14,286 nt of DNA from Acidobacteriota bacterium. GTDB taxonomy: Bacteria > Acidobacteriota > Vicinamibacteria > Vicinamibacterales > JAFNAJ01. The notes beneath the pieces are model-generated. The model worked only from the letters and a program-made list of their open reading frames with translations. It was not told where the DNA came from and made no database searches. A program made the position numbers and the translations under genes. Below are positions 6,631 to 14,286 of the stretch, one piece after another (within the stretch, counting starts at the first letter, position 1; each line of letters opens with the position of its first letter). The stretch is taken from positions 1 through 14,286 of the forward strand of contig JAFNAJ010000017.1 of the NCBI GenBank assembly GCA_017860085.1. Direction: 5' to 3'.

Positions 6631-9345
6631 ATGCTGCGCAACTTCTTCGAGCGCTTCGACCAGACCGCCTCGCGCGTGCCCGATCACGTGGCCGTCGAGG
6701 TGCAGCGTCGCGATCGAGTCGATCGCTACACGTACCGCGAGCTGCGCCGCATGGCGGTGACTGCCGCCGCCCGCCTGGCAGCCAGCGGGATCGGCGCCGG
6801 CGATCGCTGCGCGCTCCTCGCGTCGAACGACGCCGACTGGTGTGCCGCTTACCTCGGGATCCTGGCCACCGGATGTGTGGCGGTGCCGCTCGACACCAAC
6901 TACTCGGCCAGCCAGATCGCGACGGTGCTCGCCGACTGCGGGGCGCGCGGGCTCGTCACCGGCCTGGCCTTCACAGGTGCCGCACACGAGGCGGCTCGTC
7001 GCGTCGGTCCAACCGTGGTTGTGACGGCCATGGGAGCGCTCGTCCCCGGGCCGGGCTCCCAACACGGCGCGGACGACGCCGCGCTGCCGGTGTCCGCCTG
7101 GCGCGCCGACGCGCCGGCCGTCATCCTCTACACGTCGGGCACGACCAGCGACCCGAAGGGCGTCGTGCTGTCTCACGCGAACATCCTGGCCGAAGGGGAC
7201 GCGGTCTTCGAGTTCGTCAAGGTCAGCGAGCGCGACGCGGTGCTGGGCGTCCTTCCCCTCTTTCACGCCCTGGCCCAGATGGCCAACCTGCTGCTCCCGT
7301 TCTGGGTGGGCGCGAGGGTCGTGTTTCTCGAGCAGCTCAACACGACCGAGCTGCTGCGCGCCCTTCGCGAGCGCGACTGCTCGGCGTTCTGCTGCGTCCC
7401 CCAGTTCTTCTACCTGATTCATCAGCGAATCACGCGCGAGGTGGCGTCGGCCAGCGTCGCCACCCGCACGGCCTTCAACCTGCTGCTCGGGGTGAACGGC
7501 TGGTTGCGCGATCATCTCGGCATCAACCTCGGCCGGACCTTCTTCCGGCGCGTGCACGACGCCCTTGGAGTCCGCATGTGGCTGCTGGTCACGGGCGGGT
7601 CGCGCTTCGACCCCGAGGTGGCGCGCGACATGCGCCGTCTCGGGTTTGACATTCTCCAGGCCTACGGTCTCACCGAGTGCTCGGGCGCCGCCACGGTCAC
7701 ACCGCCCGCGTCCTGGTCAATCGACGACGTGGGCCCCGCGCTGCCCGGCGTCGAGTTGAAGATCGGTCCCCGCACACGCGAGGACGGGACCGCGCGCCAC
7801 GGCGAGGTGCTGATCCGCGGGCCCATCGTCATGCAGGGCTACTGGAACCGCCCTGACGTCAACGCCGTCGTCCTGCGCGACGGCTGGCTTCATACCGGTG
7901 ACCTGGGCTTCATCGACGACCGCGGCCGCCTCCACATCACGGGCCGCGAAAAAGAGGTGATCATCCTCAGCTCGGGCAAGAACATCTATCCCGAGGAGCT
8001 CGAGCAGCACTATGGCCAGTCGGCGTTCGTCAAGGAGATCTGCGTGCTCGGACTGGCGCGCGAGGGTGAGCCATCGGCCGAGCGGCTGCACGCCGTCGTG
8101 GTCCCCGACCTCGAGGTGATGCGCGAACGCCGGATCGTCAACGCCCGCGAGCTCATACGATTCGAGCTCGAGAGCCTGTCGGTGCACCTACCACCCCACA
8201 AGCGCGTGCTCGGCTTCGACGTGTGGATGCAGGACCTGCCCCGAACGACGACGCGAAAGCTCAAGCGCTTCGAAATCGCCCGACTCGTTCAGGACGAGCT
8301 GCGGCACGAACAGCTGGCCGGCGCGAAGCCGGGTGTCGAGGACGCGACCTGGGCGAGCGACCCGCACGTGGCGAGCGTCCTGGCCGTGGTGCGCGAGTCA
8401 GTGATCGACGCGCCCTTGCGCCGCGACGGGAACCTCGAATTGGATCTGGGCCTCGACTCCATGGAGCGGGTCGAGCTGCTCACCAAGGTGCAGCATCGCC
8501 TCGGGGTCGTGATCGACGAGGAGCGCGCGGCTCAGTTGTTCACGCTGGGCGACGTCGTGGAGGCCTTGCGTGAGGGCCGCTCGATCGACACGACGGCTCG
8601 CGACGACCCGTGGGAGCACGTACTCGACCAGGCGTCTGGGTCCGACGAGTACCTGGCAGCGCTCGAGCGGTCGAAGCCTGTCGCCTCGGTCGTCATGTGG
8701 GCGGGCATGCGTGCGATCCGGGCCTTCGCCCACGTCGTGGGGCGGTTCAGGGTGAGCGGCGTCGAGCATCTGCCGGCCGAGGGTCCGTACCTGATCTGCC
8801 CCAATCACGAGAGCTACCTGGACGGCTTCCTGCTCGCCTGCGTGCTCCCTTTTCGAACGCTCCGCTCGGTGTTCTTCGTCGGCGCCACCGAGTACTTCCA
8901 GACCACGGTGACCTCGGCGCTGGCCAAGATGTGGAACATCGTGCCGGTCGACCCCGACGCCAACCTGGTTCGCGCGATGCAGGCGGGGGCCTACGGGCTT
9001 CGCCGGGGGAAGGTGCTCGTGCTGTTTCCCGAAGGCGAACGCTCAATCGACGGCGAGGTGAAGGCCTTCCGCAAGGGCGCCGCCATTCTCGCGACGCGTC
9101 TGGGCGTGCCCATCGTCCCCGTGGCGCTCGACGGAGTCTTCGACCTCTGGCCGCGCAGCCGGCCCGTCAACTGGAAGGGACTCTGGCCAGTCGGCCGGCC
9201 CCGGATGCGGCTCCGCTTCGGGCCGCCGATCGGGCCCGACGAGCTGCGCACCGCCTCGGGCGGCGACGACGGACTGGCGGCGGATCGGCTGCGCGACACG
9301 GTGTTGTCGCTGCGCCGTGAGTTGCGCAGCGAGGCCCTGCGCTAA
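6631..9345 (+). CDS. Fused acyl-adenylating ligase, acyl carrier domain and PlsC-type acyltransferase
   Basis: 904 residues, three domains in order. Residues 1-560 are an ANL-family acyl-CoA/acyl-ACP synthetase: P-loop YTSGTTSDPKG (167-177), YGLTECSG, WLHTGDLG, GREKEVIILSSGKNIYP and the C-terminal lysine region TTTRKLKRFE (Lys543). Residues about 570-650 are a carrier domain with the phosphopantetheine site Ser610 in DLGLDSMERVEL. Residues about 680-900 are a lysophospholipid acyltransferase with the HX4D motif His726-Asp731 (NHESYLD) and FPEGERS (799-805). The protein could adenylate a fatty acid, load it on its own carrier and transfer it to a lysolipid or glycerophosphate. E. coli Aas has the two catalytic domains in the opposite order and lacks the carrier. 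No clear Shine-Dalgarno is seen before ATG 6631, but the N-terminus fits the family. It probably stands alone, convergent with metK 29 bp away. Confidence 0.92.
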   Translation: MLRNFFERFDQTASRVPDHVAVEVQRRDRVDRYTYRELRRMAVTAAARLAASGIGAGDRCALLASNDADWCAAYLGILATGCVAVPLDTNYSASQIATVLADCGARGLVTGLAFTGAAHEAARRVGPTVVVTAMGALVPGPGSQHGADDAALPVSAWRADAPAVILYTSGTTSDPKGVVLSHANILAEGDAVFEFVKVSERDAVLGVLPLFHALAQMANLLLPFWVGARVVFLEQLNTTELLRALRERDCSAFCCVPQFFYLIHQRITREVASASVATRTAFNLLLGVNGWLRDHLGINLGRTFFRRVHDALGVRMWLLVTGGSRFDPEVARDMRRLGFDILQAYGLTECSGAATVTPPASWSIDDVGPALPGVELKIGPRTREDGTARHGEVLIRGPIVMQGYWNRPDVNAVVLRDGWLHTGDLGFIDDRGRLHITGREKEVIILSSGKNIYPEELEQHYGQSAFVKEICVLGLAREGEPSAERLHAVVVPDLEVMRERRIVNARELIRFELESLSVHLPPHKRVLGFDVWMQDLPRTTTRKLKRFEIARLVQDELRHEQLAGAKPGVEDATWASDPHVASVLAVVRESVIDAPLRRDGNLELDLGLDSMERVELLTKVQHRLGVVIDEERAAQLFTLGDVVEALREGRSIDTTARDDPWEHVLDQASGSDEYLAALERSKPVASVVMWAGMRAIRAFAHVVGRFRVSGVEHLPAEGPYLICPNHESYLDGFLLACVLPFRTLRSVFFVGATEYFQTTVTSALAKMWNIVPVDPDANLVRAMQAGAYGLRRGKVLVLFPEGERSIDGEVKAFRKGAAILATRLGVPIVPVALDGVFDLWPRSRPVNWKGLWPVGRPRMRLRFGPPIGPDELRTASGGDDGLAADRLRDTVLSLRRELRSEALR

Positions 9346-9374
9346 CGTCGGTTCTTGGCTCTTCGTGCCTGGTT

Positions 9375-10493
<1,119 letters not shown>

Positions 10494-10714
10494 CGAGTGC
10501 ACTCCTGGTTCGAGGGCGACGGTCGGGAACATCCCGGCGTGCGCCCTCATGCTCGTCACACGCCGCAGACGATGGGGTAGGCCAGAGCGCTGAAAGTCGA
10601 AAGGCTCGCCGACCGGTCGTCGCGAGCCTCGGTGCGCGACTTAGACAGTTGTGCTACAGGCACTACTGGCGCGCGGCCCATCAAGTCGGTGAAATCGCCG
10701 CGCGACAACCCGAC
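10494..10714 (-). promoter_or_regulatory. Structured metK 5' leader, candidate cis-regulatory RNA
   Basis: Reading toward metK, three hairpins follow one another. First, CGCGCGGC (10697-10704) pairs with GCCGCGCG (10670-10677), 8 bp, around a 19-nt loop. Second, AAGTCG (10637-10642) pairs with CGACTT (10594-10599), enclosing AGGCTCGC (10622-10629) paired with GCGAGCCT (10602-10609), capped by a GAC/GTC mini-stem and followed by a T-rich stretch. Third, GAGGGCG (10542-10548) pairs with CGCCCTC (10512-10518), enclosing CGGGA (10532-10536) paired with TCCCG (10524-10528), with symmetrical 5-nt internal loops. The third hairpin ends 5 nt before the Shine-Dalgarno AGGAG (10502-10506). I see no SAM-I core sequence. 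Hairpins are easier to find by chance at this GC, so function is inference. Confidence 0.45.
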
Positions 10715-10723
10715 AGTGTAGCA
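10715..10723 (-). promoter_or_regulatory. Extended -10 promoter element upstream of metK
   Basis: On the minus strand the sequence reads TGCTACACT: an extended -10 (TGn) directly followed by TACACT, which differs from TATAAT at two positions. No good -35 lies 17 bp upstream, which is tolerated by extended -10 promoters. Transcription would begin near 10708, giving a leader of about 215 nt. The element lies 18 nt beyond the mak stop. Confidence 0.5.
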
Positions 10724-10740
10724 CACCGGGGAACCGACAC

Positions 10741-11658
10741 CTACGGACGCGGCGTGCCCTCGTTCGCGTCCCACAGCCAGGCGGCACCCCGCACGCCGCT
10801 GGCATCGCCGAACTTCGCCGGCACGAGTCGCGTGGCCACGTGGTCGGAAAACACGAAGGGCGACCAGAGACCCGGAACGTGCTCGTAGAGGCGCCTCACC
10901 TTCGACAGTCCGCCGCCGAGCACGATGACGTCGGGATCCAGCACGTTGATGATCGACGCCAGAGCCCGTGCCATGCGGCGTTCGTATCTGGCCATCGCGG
11001 CCGCGGCCTCGGCGTCGCCGGCATCAGCTTGCGCGACGATCTGTTCGGCCGCCTGCGCGCGCCCGGAGGCCTCGGCGTAGTCAGCAGCCAGCCCGGGGCC
11101 CGACAGGTACGTCTCGATGCAGCCTGTGCGCCCGCAATAGCAGGCTCGTCCCGGCCACTCCCCGGGCTCGGGCCAGGGGAGCGGGTTGTGGCCCCACTCC
11201 CCCGCCACGGCGTTGGCGCCTGTGAGCACGTGTCCGCGCACCACGACCCCGCCGCCGGTTCCGGTGCCGACGATGACGCCAAAGACGATGTCCGCACCGG
11301 CCCCTGCACCGTCGACCGCCTCAGACAGCGCGAAACAGTTGGCGTCGTTTGCCAGCCGGACGGGTCGGCCCAGGGCACGCTCGAGATCCTCGGTGAGCGG
11401 CCGCCCGATGAGCCACAGCGAGTTGGCGTTCTTGACGAGGCCGGACACAGGCGAGATCGTGCCAGGCATTCCGATGCCGACGCTGCCACGCTGGCCGGCC
11501 GTGGCTTCGAGGGCGCCCACGAGGTCGACAATCGCGCGAATCGTGCCCCCGTAGTTGTCCCGCGGTGTGGCCACGCGACGCCGGGCCAGTTCCTGCCCGG
11601 TGTCCGAGAGGGCCACGCCTTCGATCTTCGTGCCGCCGAGGTCGATGCCGAGTCTCAT
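10741..11658 (-). CDS. mak: ROK-family fructokinase (Mak-type)
   Basis: 305 residues, cytosolic sugar kinase phosphorylating fructose or a related hexose. It is closely similar along its whole length to E. coli Mak as I remember it, including RLANDANC, AVSEAVDGA-type, AGEWGHNPLPW, INVLDPDVIVLGGG and SSGVRGAAWLW segments. ATP phosphate-binding loop DLGGTK (6-11), catalytic Asp105 in NDAN, and the ROK zinc site His157 with Cys173-x-Cys175-x4-Cys180 (HNPLPW...CYCGRTGCIET) are all present. The start at 11658 gives the canonical MRLGIDLGGT N-terminus, though no strong Shine-Dalgarno is seen. It is divergent from the Nudix gene (48 bp apart) and upstream of metK on the same strand. Exact sugar preference (fructose, glucose, mannose) is not certain from sequence. 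Confidence 0.9.
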   Translation of the reverse strand: MRLGIDLGGTKIEGVALSDTGQELARRRVATPRDNYGGTIRAIVDLVGALEATAGQRGSVGIGMPGTISPVSGLVKNANSLWLIGRPLTEDLERALGRPVRLANDANCFALSEAVDGAGAGADIVFGVIVGTGTGGGVVVRGHVLTGANAVAGEWGHNPLPWPEPGEWPGRACYCGRTGCIETYLSGPGLAADYAEASGRAQAAEQIVAQADAGDAEAAAAMARYERRMARALASIINVLDPDVIVLGGGLSKVRRLYEHVPGLWSPFVFSDHVATRLVPAKFGDASGVRGAAWLWDANEGTPRP

Positions 11659-11687
11659 GCGCTTGTTGTCGCCGTATCAGGACCGGG

Positions 11688-11700
11688 AGGTATAGTACCT
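11688..11700 (+). promoter_or_regulatory. Palindromic -10 in the mak / Nudix divergent region
   Basis: AGGTA-TAG-TACCT is a perfect 5-bp inverted repeat that contains the good -10 hexamer TATAGT (11691-11696) on the plus strand and TACTAT on the minus strand. The best plus-strand -35 is TTGTCG at 11666-11671 with a long 19-bp spacer. A start 7 nt after the -10 would fall at about 11703, only 4 nt before the Nudix ATG, implying a nearly leaderless message. The element could be an operator, a promoter or both. Confidence 0.4.
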
Positions 11701-11706
11701 GAGCCC

Positions 11707-12585
11707 ATGCCTTCCCGCGACGAAACACCCGCGCCCGCCCATCCGGCCGCCACGGTCGTCCTTGTTCGCGACGGCGGGCCCCATCCCGGGGCGCTCGAGG
11801 TGTTTCTCGTCGAGCGGCCGGCGACCGCGGCCTTCATGGCACGCGCCCACGTGTTTCCCGGCGGGCGGGTCGATCCCGGCGACCGCGACGACCGACTCCT
11901 CGCGATCGCCGACGGGGCGGCGACGCTGGCGCCAGGACCGGCCGGCAACGACGCCGCACTGTTGGCACCGCACGCCATCGCGGCCGTTCGCGAGCTCTTC
12001 GAGGAGGCAGGCGTGCTCCTCGCGCGATACCGCGACGTGCCGAGCGGCCAGTCGCCGCCCCAGGCCGAGTTGGCCGACGCCCGCGCGGCGCTCAGGAGTG
12101 GCACGACCGAGTTCGCGACACTCTGCATGGAGCGCGGATGGCGCCCCGCGCTCGATCGCCTGAACCCGCTTGCCCACTGGGTGACGCCGGTGCCCGAACG
12201 TCGTCGGTTCGACACGCGGTTCTTCATCGCGGCGATGCCCCACGACCAGGAGGCCTCGGCCGACGGCATCGAGGCCGTGTCGGGACGGTGGGTGTCCCCG
12301 AGCGTCGCGTGCCAGCAGTACGCAGCGGGAACCCTGTCGCTGGCACCGCCAACCGTCCGCACGCTGGATGATCTCTCGACACGGTCGTCGGCGGCGGACG
12401 CGATCAGGTGGGCGCGCACGTGCCCGCACGTTCGCGCGTTGCCGCACCCCCTCCGGCGTGATGGCCGCTTGTGGCTGGTGCTGCCAGGGGATCCGCTCCA
12501 CCCCGATCACGACGGCCCCGGCCTGAGGCCGCCGACGCGCTACGTCGAGGTGGACGGCCGCTGGCGCCCCGCCCCCGCGGACTGA
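11707..12585 (+). CDS. Nudix hydrolase, NUDT19/CoA-diphosphatase-like
   Basis: 292 residues. Nudix enzymes hydrolyse nucleoside diphosphates linked to another moiety; the NUDT19-like branch acts on CoA and acyl-CoA in animals. Here HVFPGGRVDPGDRD (48-61) supplies the first half of the Nudix box. AAVRELFEEAGVLLARY (92-108) supplies the second half, with Glu96, Glu99 and Glu100 for metal. The two halves are separated by a roughly 30-residue insertion, which is characteristic of the NUDT19 type and absent from classical Nudix boxes. AHWVTPVPERRRFDTRFFIAAMP (158-180) is also typical of these proteins. The true start is ATG 11707; the frame is open far upstream through the antisense of mak, which I take to be a shadow. 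It is convergent with the E1 gene, 99 bp apart. Substrate in bacteria is unknown. Confidence 0.85.
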   Translation: MPSRDETPAPAHPAATVVLVRDGGPHPGALEVFLVERPATAAFMARAHVFPGGRVDPGDRDDRLLAIADGAATLAPGPAGNDAALLAPHAIAAVRELFEEAGVLLARYRDVPSGQSPPQAELADARAALRSGTTEFATLCMERGWRPALDRLNPLAHWVTPVPERRRFDTRFFIAAMPHDQEASADGIEAVSGRWVSPSVACQQYAAGTLSLAPPTVRTLDDLSTRSSAADAIRWARTCPHVRALPHPLRRDGRLWLVLPGDPLHPDHDGPGLRPPTRYVEVDGRWRPAPAD

Positions 12586-12684
12586 TCGCGGCGAACCCGA
12601 ACCCTCTCCGGCTCCTGGTTCAGAAATGCTCGCGGAACTCACGCGCTCTTGGTCCCGTTCGGGTGCAGGGCGGGCAGGCGGAGA

Positions 12685-14286
12685 TCAGTACGCGAGCAGA
12701 TCGCGCAGGGCCGCGAGGAGACGTCCCTTCGGGGAGAACTGCTCTTCGAGCGCCTTGCTGAACGGCACCGGCGTATCGAGGGCGCCGAGGCGGGCAACCG
12801 GCGCATCGAGCCACTCGAACGCGTGCTCGGCGATCGTCGCCGCGATCTCTCCGCCGAAGCCACCGGTGAGCGGCGCCTCGTGCAGCACCAGTGCACGACT
12901 CGTGCGCCGCACCGAGTCGAGCACCGTCTCGGCATCCCACGGCGCGAGCGAGCGGAGGTCGACCACTTCGATCGCGACGTGCTCGTCGGCCAGCGCGTCG
13001 GCGGCCTCGAGCGCCCAGGCGACTCCCACGCCATAACTGACGATCGTCGCGTCGTGCCCCTGGCGTGCAATGCGCGCCCGCCCGATCGGCAACGTGTAGT
13101 AGCCCTCGGGCACCGGCCCCTTCGACGACCGATACAGCAGCTTGTGCTCGAGGTACAGCACCGGGTTCCCGTCTTCGAAGGCCGCGATGAGCAACCCCTT
13201 GGCATCGAGGGGCGTTGCGGGCGCCACAATCTTCAGGCCCGCGACGGCGGCGAACCACGATTCCACGTTCTGCGAGTGGAAGGGTCCTGCACCGCTCCCG
13301 CCTCCAACCGGCACGCGAATCACCACCGGCACCCGGCCCCCCCAGCGGTAGTGGGTCTTGGCCAGGTTGTTGACGATCTGGTTGAACCCGCACGAGATGA
13401 AGTCGCCGAACTGCATCTCGACCATCGGCACGAAGCCGTCGAGCGCCAAGCCGAGCGCGCACCCAATCGCGCCCGACTCGATGATCGGGGTGTTGCGGAC
13501 ACGCGCCTTGCCGAACTCGCCGCTGAAACCCTCGGTCACCTTGAACGCGCCGCCGTACTCGGCAATGTCCTGTCCGAGGAGCACGACCGCAGGGTTGCGG
13601 CGCATGGTCTCGCGCAGGCCGTCGCTGATCGCGTCGACGTAGCGCAGCGTCGGCGCGGTCCGCATGGCCTCGGCGTGCGGTTCCCGCACGGTGAGGAGGC
13701 TCGGGGCAAACACGTCGCCGAGCTCACGCTCGGGTGTCGACTCCGGCGCGGGCGCCGCCAGCGCTTCGTCGACGAGATCGTCGATGCGCGTCTTGAACTG
13801 TTGGCGGATCCGGGCGCGATCGTCGGCGGTCATCACGCCGACCCGGTCGAGCAACTGCTCGAAGCGCAGCACGGGGTCCTTGCCCTCCCACTCCTCGAAC
13901 AGGGCCTTCGGCACGTAGGCGGTTCCGGACGCCTCCTCGTGCCCGCGCATCCTGAACGTCTTGAACTCGAGCAGCGTCGGTCCTTCGCCCGCCCTCGCCC
14001 GCCGCGCCGCGACACGAACCGTCTCGAGCACGGCTATGAGATCGTTGCCGTCGCACACCACCCCCGGCATGCCGTAGCCCGCGCCCCGATCCGCGAGATC
14101 GCGGCAGGCATACTGCTCCGACACGGGCGTGGACAACCCGTACAGGTTGTTCTCGACGACGAAGAGGACGGGCAGCTTCCAGACGGCGGCCAGGTTCAGC
14201 GCCTCGTGGAAGTCGCCCTCGCTGGTGGAACCGTCTCCCGTGAACGTCGCCACGACGCGTCGCTCGCCGCGCAACTGGGCCGCCAG
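12685..14286 (-). CDS. 2-oxoacid dehydrogenase E1, fused alpha and beta subunits, 5' end cut by window
   Basis: 533 residues visible; the frame is open to the window edge, so perhaps 150-200 N-terminal residues are missing. Thiamine-diphosphate-dependent decarboxylase of a pyruvate or branched-chain 2-oxoacid dehydrogenase complex. The alpha part shows the ThDP motif GDGS (17-20) through ENN (45-47), 30 residues apart, then YGLSTP and FRMRGHEEASG. The beta part begins near TLRYVDAISDGLRETMRRNP, with LLGQDIAEYGGAFKVTEGF, NTPIIESGAIGCALG, QFGDFISCGFNQIVN, PVGGGSGAGPFHSQ, LYLEHKLLYR and the C-terminal ATIVSYGVGV and LRSLAPWD segments. Most bacteria encode alpha and beta separately. Sequence alone does not decide the substrate; the branched-chain (2-oxoisovalerate) type is my slight preference. 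No E2 or E3 gene lies within view, and the promoter is outside. Confidence 0.92.
   Translation of the reverse strand: MAAQLRGERRVVATFTGDGSTSEGDFHEALNLAAVWKLPVLFVVENNLYGLSTPVSEQYACRDLADRGAGYGMPGVVCDGNDLIAVLETVRVAARRARAGEGPTLLEFKTFRMRGHEEASGTAYVPKALFEEWEGKDPVLRFEQLLDRVGVMTADDRARIRQQFKTRIDDLVDEALAAPAPESTPERELGDVFAPSLLTVREPHAEAMRTAPTLRYVDAISDGLRETMRRNPAVVLLGQDIAEYGGAFKVTEGFSGEFGKARVRNTPIIESGAIGCALGLALDGFVPMVEMQFGDFISCGFNQIVNNLAKTHYRWGGRVPVVIRVPVGGGSGAGPFHSQNVESWFAAVAGLKIVAPATPLDAKGLLIAAFEDGNPVLYLEHKLLYRSSKGPVPEGYYTLPIGRARIARQGHDATIVSYGVGVAWALEAADALADEHVAIEVVDLRSLAPWDAETVLDSVRRTSRALVLHEAPLTGGFGGEIAATIAEHAFEWLDAPVARLGALDTPVPFSKALEEQFSPKGRLLAALRDLLAY

Noticed and set aside
9346..9374. Repeat-like CTTGGCTCTTCGTGCCTGG between convergent genes
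   Set aside because: Short degenerate sequence with a vague resemblance to 12611-12653; not enough to call a repeat family.
10494..10559. 22-residue N-terminal extension of MetK from ATG 10559
   Set aside because: The extension is not part of the conserved family N-terminus and lacks a ribosome site, whereas ATG 10493 has AGGAG at good spacing.
10494..10714. SAM-I riboswitch
   Set aside because: I looked for the conserved core and kink-turn sequences and did not see them; only generic hairpins can be supported.
10650..10725. 9-bp inverted repeat TGTGCTACA / TGTAGCACA upstream of metK
   Set aside because: One copy is the -10 itself and would be only outside the transcript, so it cannot form an RNA stem; as an operator pair it is too short and widely spaced to claim.
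10840..11706. Upstream extension of the Nudix reading frame to about 581 residues
   Set aside because: The added part is the antisense of mak, arginine/glycine-rich and without domain character; the Nudix protein begins naturally at ATG 11707.
12595..12664. ACCCGAAC / GTTCGGGT inverted repeat between the Nudix and E1 genes
   Set aside because: The 54-nt loop and lack of a T-run make it a poor terminator.

Overview
The window is high-GC, gene-dense bacterial chromosome. It carries core and general metabolic genes and no phage, IS element, CRISPR array, tRNA or rRNA that I can see. The gene mix and style suggest a free-living Gram-negative, perhaps an Acidobacteriota of the Vicinamibacter type: 4-hydroxyphenylpyruvate dioxygenase, archease with RtcB, a P1-family peptidase, a fused E1 dehydrogenase and a ligase-carrier-acyltransferase fusion. 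That placement is inference only, because no marker gene is present.

Layout. Positions 1-1035 (minus) hold hpd, cut at its C-terminus by the window edge, for tyrosine catabolism. It diverges from a small 2[4Fe-4S] ferredoxin (1263-1508, plus), which ends in a clear hairpin terminator. A good sigma-70-like promoter at 1600-1628 then starts a plus-strand cluster: an RsbRD_N-like helical protein (1668-2144), archease (2176-2595) and the RNA ligase RtcB (2592-4034). Archease and rtcB overlap by 4 nt. This looks like an RNA repair or tRNA-splicing-type ligase unit with a sensory-type protein at its head.

Convergent to it, with abutting stop codons, is a minus-strand pair: a P1 (DmpA/BapA-type) peptidase with a likely signal peptide (5429-6493) and a sodium:solute symporter (4035-5432), also overlapping by 4 nt. 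Diverging from that pair is a 904-residue three-domain protein (6631-9345): acyl-adenylating ligase, acyl carrier domain, then PlsC-type acyltransferase. It appears able to activate an acyl chain, carry it and place it on a lipid.

Next on the minus strand are metK (9375-10493) and, upstream of it, a Mak-type ROK fructokinase (10741-11658). The 247-bp gap between them holds an extended -10 promoter and three strong nested hairpins, the last one ending 5 nt before the metK Shine-Dalgarno. This is a candidate cis-acting RNA leader. A 48-bp divergent region with a palindromic -10 separates mak from a NUDT19-like Nudix hydrolase (11707-12585, plus). The window ends inside a minus-strand gene for a fused alpha/beta E1 subunit of a 2-oxoacid dehydrogenase (12685-14286), whose N-terminus lies beyond the edge.

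The points most worth following are the RsbRD_N-archease-rtcB operon, the ligase-ACP-acyltransferase fusion and the structured metK leader.
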